64,000 nucleotides of DNA from G965212025 sp965215765 (lineage in GTDB: Bacteria > Pseudomonadota > Gammaproteobacteria > Poriferisulfidales > Oxydemutatoraceae), in assembly GCA_965215765.1 (NCBI GenBank), contig OZ244118.1, positions 1,736,001 to 1,800,000 on the forward strand, given 5' to 3'. A program made the position numbers and the translations under genes. Below are positions 59,920 through 64,000 of this stretch, in pieces. Every line of letters starts with the position of its first letter. Position 1 is the first letter of the stretch. Below the pieces are notes generated by a model. It searched no databases. It was not told the DNA's origin and was given only the letters and a program-made list of their open reading frames with translations.

Positions 59920-59943
59920 GCTACTTCGAAACGCCAAAGTAGC
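59920..59943. promoter_or_regulatory. Inverted repeat at the groES transcription start
   Basis: GCTACTT (59920-59926) and AAGTAGC (59937-59943) with a 10-base spacer, starting at about the predicted +1 of the promoter at 59950-59977. Layout is like a CIRCE operator (arms and a 9-base spacer) but the arm sequence is different. Could be an operator or a 5' stem in the mRNA. Confidence 0.4.
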
Positions 59944-59949
59944 CTCGGC

Positions 59950-59977
59950 ATTGTACTTCGGCATCTCTGCGTGTCAA
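59950..59977 (-). promoter_or_regulatory. Promoter of groES-groEL
   Basis: Minus strand perfect TTGACA (59977-59972), 16-base spacer and TACAAT (59955-59950). The leader would be about 130 bases. It looks sigma70-like; no clear sigma32 element was identified. Confidence 0.7.
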
Positions 59978-60178
59978 TGACTTGCACACGACCAACTAAG
60001 CTCATGACCCTACTTGAAGCCCAAGCTGGCTTTTAGCCGGGAATTTGGGTCAGCCGCTGCCGGCGGCGCTCATCCCCTGTTGAAAGAAGCTGTAAAACCA
60101 AGCCCTGAACCGGTTCCAAAACATGAGCCCCTACGTGCCCGAAAAACTCCTGCCCGAAACAAGACCGGCCACAGACAA

Positions 60179-63100
60179 CTAACGAACCGCGCCACCGAGA
60201 TATCCGCGCAACCGTAACCTCACACTGTCGGCTGGAGATGTACCTCCTGTCATAAATCCTTCTTCACGTGTGCCACCTGGCCCCACCGCATTTTGCGAAA
60301 ATGTCACTATCCGATATTGAGTCCCTGGCTTAAGGTCGGCAAAATCAAATATCACTGACGTTGAGGTCGTCTCCTTAACCGTACTGGCAATCTCTTTGCC
60401 ACTGCCGTCAATAACCTTGACAACATAAGTCAAATTCAGGTCAATCCCATCAACTTGAGATCCATAGTCAGGATCCGTTGCCTTCCTGCCATACCCGTCG
60501 TTGTTGGAACCTATGACCGTCACCTGTGCTGTGGTGGTTCCTATCCCTGTAGCAGTAACAGATGTTGGCGTACCCGGAACATCCAGAAGCGTAAATTCGG
60601 CAACAGACGCAACCCCGTCACCTATGGCATTGACCGCCCGCACTGAATAGGCGATAGCCGCCCCTCCCTCATAGACGCCACGTATGCTGCGTAACACCGT
60701 GGGGGCAACGTCATGCATAGTGGCGTTGGAGCTCAGCTGTATCGTTGAACCCGCCGTTGTATCACCGCTGACTGTCACCACATACGTCGTAATTGTGGAT
60801 CCACCGTGATGTGGTGCTGTCCAACTCAACACCAAGCTCTGCGTACTCTTCCAAACCGGATCCAAGAGTTCCGGCATTCCGGGCTCCACGGCATTCGTCT
60901 TAAATGCTCCCTCAAGTGAATCACTTGCCCCCACCGCATTTTGTACAAACGTCACTATCTGATATTGAGTCCCCGCCCTAAGACCATCCAATTCAATCGT
61001 CACGGATGCCTCGGTTGAGAGCATAGTCACACTCGAAACTATCTGATCGCCATTAAGAATGCTGACCTTATAGGCAAAGTTCAGATCAACCTTGTCAACA
61101 ATAGAACCGTAGGTGGTAGTATCCGCTGCCTTTCTGCCATAACCATCGTTGTCGGGACCTATGACCGTCACCTGTACTGTGGTGGTTCCTATCCCTGTAG
61201 CAGTAACAGATGTTGGTGTACCCGGAACATCCAGAAGAACAAATGTACCGATGGACAGGCTCCCGTCACCTGCAGCATTGACTGCCTGCACCGAATAAGT
61301 GATTGTGTCCCCACCCTGAAAGCTCCTGCGTAAGGTCGTGGGACCAACGTCATGCATAGTGGAGTTGGAACCCAGCCGTGTCGTTGATTCCGCCGCCGTA
61401 CTACTACCGACTGTCACCACATACGCCGTAGTTGCGGATCCACCATTAGGTGACGCTGTCCAACTCAACACCAAGCTCTGCGTACTCTTCCAAACCGGAT
61501 CCAAGAGTTCCGGCATTCCGGGCTCCACGGCATTCGTCTTAAATGCTCCCTCAAGTGAATCACTTGCCCCCACCGCATTTTGTACAAACGTCACTATCTG
61601 ATATTGAGTCCCTGGCTTAAGGTCGGCAAAATCAAATATCACTGACGTTGAGGTCGTCTCCTGATCCGTACTCGCAATCTCTTTGCCACTCCCGTCAAAA
61701 ACCTTGACAACATAAGTCAAATTCAGGTCAATCCCATCGACTTGAGACCCATAGTCAGGATCCGTTGCCTTCCTGCCATAACCATCGTTGTCGGAACCTA
61801 TGACCGTCACCCGCACGGTGTTGGCTCCTGACCCTGAAACTGTAACAGTTGTTGGCGCACTTGGAACATTCAGAATAGTAGATACGACAGTGCCCGCACT
61901 CCCGTTACCAATATCATTGGTAGCCCGCACCGAATAAGTGATTGTGTCTCCACCTTGAAAATCCGCGTAGGCATCTACCCGGTGTTCGGCGGGAATAGAA
62001 GGAGCAAACGTTGTTTCCGGGGCGATAATTTCTATATCATGAGGACCGATTTCGCCACCAAAAAAGTTGTATTTCGTAATTGCGGATCCACCATCGTATG
62101 GCTCATCCCAACTGAACACCTCCTTCAGCGTGGTCTCCCAGAACGAAACCACAATTGGTGCATCTGGTACGCCGACATTTGTCGTAAGTGGCTCCTCAAG
62201 CGCATTGCCTTCTCCCACCACGTTTCGTGCAGATACCACTGTCTGATATTGAGTCCCCGCCCTAAGGCCATCAAAGACAATCATCACTGACGTTAAGGTC
62301 GTCACCCGAACCATACTTGCAACCTCTTTGCCACTCCCGTCAAGAACCTTGACAACGTAGGCAAAATCCAGATCAACCTCACCGACTTTAGACCCATAGT
62401 CAGGATCCGCTAGCTCCCTGCCATAACCATCGTTGTCAGGACCACTGACCATCACTCGCACTTTTCTGGTCGCTGCTGAACCTGCCGTAACGTCTGAAGC
62501 TGTAACAACTGTTGGCGCACCCGGAACATCCAAGAGAGTAAATGTCTCGTTCGCCGTACTCCCGGAACCGACCGCATTGAGTGCCCGCACCGTATAGGCG
62601 ATTGTGTCCCCGCCCTGAAAGTCGCTGCGCAACGTCGTGGGAACAACGACATACATCGTAGTAGAACCCAGCTGTATCGGCGCAGTACCATTGACTGTCA
62701 CCACATACGTCGTAATCGTGGAACCACCATTATGTGGTGCTGTCCAACTCAACACCAGGCTCTGCGTACTCTTCCAAACCGGATCCAAGAGTTCCGGCAT
62801 TCCGGGCTCCACGGCATTCGTCTTAAATGCCCCCTCAAGTGAATCACTTGCCCCCACCGCATTTTGTACAAACGTCACTATCTGATATTGAGTCCCCACC
62901 TTAAGACCACCCAAGACGAGCGTCACAGATGTCGCGGTTGTGGCCTTGGTCATACTCGAAACCGAGTCACCATTAATAACATCCGTAACGTTGACAACAT
63001 AAGCAAAATTCAGTGCAACCTTGTCAACAATAGAACCGTAGGTGGTCGTATTCGTTGCCTTCCTGCCATAACCATCGTTGTCTGGTGCGTTGACCGTCAC

Positions 63101-64000
63101 CTGCACTGTGGTGGTTCCTATCCCTGTAGCAGTAACAGATGTTGGCGTACCCGGAACATCCAAGAGAGTAAATGTCTCGTTCGCCGTACTCCCGTCACCT
63201 ACAGCATTGACTGCCTGTACCGAATAGGCGATTGAGCCCCCACCCTGAAAGACGCTGCGTAAGGTCGATGGGTCAACTACAAGCATCGTGGAGCCAGAAT
63301 CAAGCCGTGTCGTTGATTCCGCCTCCGTATCACCACCAACTGTCACCACATACGCCGTAATGGTGGAGCCACCATGATGGGGTGCTGACCAACTCAACAC
63401 CAGGCTCTGCGTGGTTCCCCAGGACGAAGCTGTCATTGGTGCTTCTGGCACGCCGGCACTTGTTGTAAAAGATCTCATACGCACGCCACCTGACCCCAGC
63501 ACATTTCGTACAAATGCCCTTACCGTATATTGAGTCCCCGCACTGAGACCATCAAAGTCAATCATCACTGACGTTGAGGCCGTCTTCCTGACCGTACTTG
63601 CAATCTCTATACCACTACCATCAAGAACTTTGACAACGTAAGCAAAATTCAGGACAACCCCATCGACTTGGGTTCCATAATCAGGATCCGTTGGCCCCCT
63701 GCCATAACCATCGTTGCCCGGACCGTTGACCGTCACCCGCACGGTGTTGGCTCCTGACCCTGAAACTGTAACAGTTGTTGGCGCACCCGGAACGTCCAGA
63801 AAAGCAAATGCGGCAGTGGACTCACTCCCGGCACCAACATCATTGACTGCCTGCAGAAAAAAAGCCACTCCCTTGAGCCCGCCTTGAGAAGACCCTAAGC
63901 CAATAGGTTCATGAGCATCAAAAACAAACCGCGTTTGTGTGGCAGGCAGGGTTTGAAATCCGCCTGAACCCAAAGTACGCCTTCTGTATGACGTAATGGT
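60179..64000 (-). CDS. Giant fibronectin type III repeat protein (partial, 5' end outside window)
   Basis: At least 1273 residues; the frame is open to the window edge (upstream codons read TITSYRRRT), so the TTG at 63973 is not the start. Fn3-type beta-sandwich modules of about 95 residues alternate in two kinds: one of the form PGMPELLDPVWKSTQSLVLSW...GGSTITTYVVTV, and one of the form VPGTPTSVTATGIGTTTVQV with the insertion NDGYGR. At least six of the second kind and five full of the first are present. The end SPADSVRLRLRGYLGGAVR shows no LPXTG or other anchoring motif. Likely a secreted or surface protein for adhesion; signal peptide unseen because the start is off-window. Confidence 0.85.
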   Translation of the reverse strand, partial: TITSYRRRTLGSGGFQTLPATQTRFVFDAHEPIGLGSSQGGLKGVAFFLQAVNDVGAGSESTAAFAFLDVPGAPTTVTVSGSGANTVRVTVNGPGNDGYGRGPTDPDYGTQVDGVVLNFAYVVKVLDGSGIEIASTVRKTASTSVMIDFDGLSAGTQYTVRAFVRNVLGSGGVRMRSFTTSAGVPEAPMTASSWGTTQSLVLSWSAPHHGGSTITAYVVTVGGDTEAESTTRLDSGSTMLVVDPSTLRSVFQGGGSIAYSVQAVNAVGDGSTANETFTLLDVPGTPTSVTATGIGTTTVQVTVNAPDNDGYGRKATNTTTYGSIVDKVALNFAYVVNVTDVINGDSVSSMTKATTATSVTLVLGGLKVGTQYQIVTFVQNAVGASDSLEGAFKTNAVEPGMPELLDPVWKSTQSLVLSWTAPHNGGSTITTYVVTVNGTAPIQLGSTTMYVVVPTTLRSDFQGGDTIAYTVRALNAVGSGSTANETFTLLDVPGAPTVVTASDVTAGSAATRKVRVMVSGPDNDGYGRELADPDYGSKVGEVDLDFAYVVKVLDGSGKEVASMVRVTTLTSVMIVFDGLRAGTQYQTVVSARNVVGEGNALEEPLTTNVGVPDAPIVVSFWETTLKEVFSWDEPYDGGSAITKYNFFGGEIGPHDIEIIAPETTFAPSIPAEHRVDAYADFQGGDTITYSVRATNDIGNGSAGTVVSTILNVPSAPTTVTVSGSGANTVRVTVIGSDNDGYGRKATDPDYGSQVDGIDLNLTYVVKVFDGSGKEIASTDQETTSTSVIFDFADLKPGTQYQIVTFVQNAVGASDSLEGAFKTNAVEPGMPELLDPVWKSTQSLVLSWTASPNGGSATTAYVVTVGSSTAAESTTRLGSNSTMHDVGPTTLRRSFQGGDTITYSVQAVNAAGDGSLSIGTFVLLDVPGTPTSVTATGIGTTTVQVTVIGPDNDGYGRKAADTTTYGSIVDKVDLNFAYKVSILNGDQIVSSVTMLSTEASVTIELDGLRAGTQYQIVTFVQNAVGASDSLEGAFKTNAVEPGMPELLDPVWKSTQSLVLSWTAPHHGGSTITTYVVTVSGDTTAGSTIQLSSNATMHDVAPTVLRSIRGVYEGGAAIAYSVRAVNAIGDGVASVAEFTLLDVPGTPTSVTATGIGTTTAQVTVIGSNNDGYGRKATDPDYGSQVDGIDLNLTYVVKVIDGSGKEIASTVKETTSTSVIFDFADLKPGTQYRIVTFSQNAVGPGGTREEGFMTGGTSPADSVRLRLRGYLGGAVR
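60820..62900. repeat. Near-identical DNA segments within the Fn3 gene
   Basis: About 155 bases beginning CAACTCAACACCA recur at roughly 60822, 61460 and 62740 with only a few differences, encoding EPGMPELLDPVWKSTQSLVL and the previous module end. A second segment with CCTGTAGCAGTAACAGATG recurs near 60546, 61195 and 63125. Such repeats allow module gain or loss by recombination. Confidence 0.85.

Noticed and set aside
59813..60178. CIRCE (HrcA) operator or clear sigma32 promoter ahead of groES
   Set aside because: No TTAGCACTC-type arms and no convincing sigma32 -35/-10 pair; a sigma70-type promoter is present instead.

Overview
The window looks like the chromosome of a gammaproteobacterium. 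Evidence is the full str-S10-spc-alpha ribosomal order, the nadK/recN/fur/ratAB/bamE neighbourhood, lpxB, and a GroEL with a Gly-Gly-Met tail. Several traits suggest host association: two large tandem paralogues of unknown function, a giant fibronectin-III repeat protein running off the right edge, and repeated small tandem duplications that damage gene ends, including fur. The species cannot be named from the sequence.

Layout. 1-4380: a tRNA-Ser(UGA) gene at the left edge, then an AT-rich minus-strand cassette: a MotA/ExbB-type long-tailed ZorA, a 66-residue orphan, an HNH nuclease and a MotB/OmpA-type ZorB. This is a Zorya-like defence locus of unusual gene order. It lies between two ~310-bp direct repeats, and the far repeat carries the first bases of the tRNA-Ser gene. 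4382-17151: nadK, recN, a tandem array of recN/fur gene ends, a frameshifted fur, an SNF-family Na+ symporter, ratA with two broken partial copies, ratB, uvrA, bamE, an L,D-transpeptidase and a Met-rich small lipoprotein. 17359-18405: a stand-alone PstS-like binding protein.

18577-36356 is one uninterrupted minus-strand run of transcription and translation genes, rpsL to rplQ, including a short rpmJ, with a strong sigma70-type promoter ahead of rpsL. 36566-45153 holds lpxB, a DegT-type aminotransferase, an ElyC/YdcF protein, mutM, a chorismatase/XanB2-like enzyme, a hydantoinase A-like protein and an acyl desaturase. 45394-52585 holds folB and a pteridine reductase (convergent), uppP, cca with an NDUFA9-like reductase, a TPR/L,D-transpeptidase pair that share a C-terminal NTF2-like fold, and an M14 peptidase.

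52781-57868 is a ~2.54-kb tandem duplication. Each copy carries a ~610-residue protein of unknown function, its promoter region, the groEL terminator and the last codons of groEL. groEL-groES follow with their own promoter and an inverted repeat near the predicted transcription start. From 60179 to the edge lies the fibronectin-III repeat protein, whose start is outside the window.

The best candidates for new biology are the four-gene Zorya-like cassette and its flanking repeats. Next come the recurrent gene-end tandem duplications (recN/fur, ratA/ratB, groEL-side) and the duplicated unknown proteins beside the chaperonin operon.
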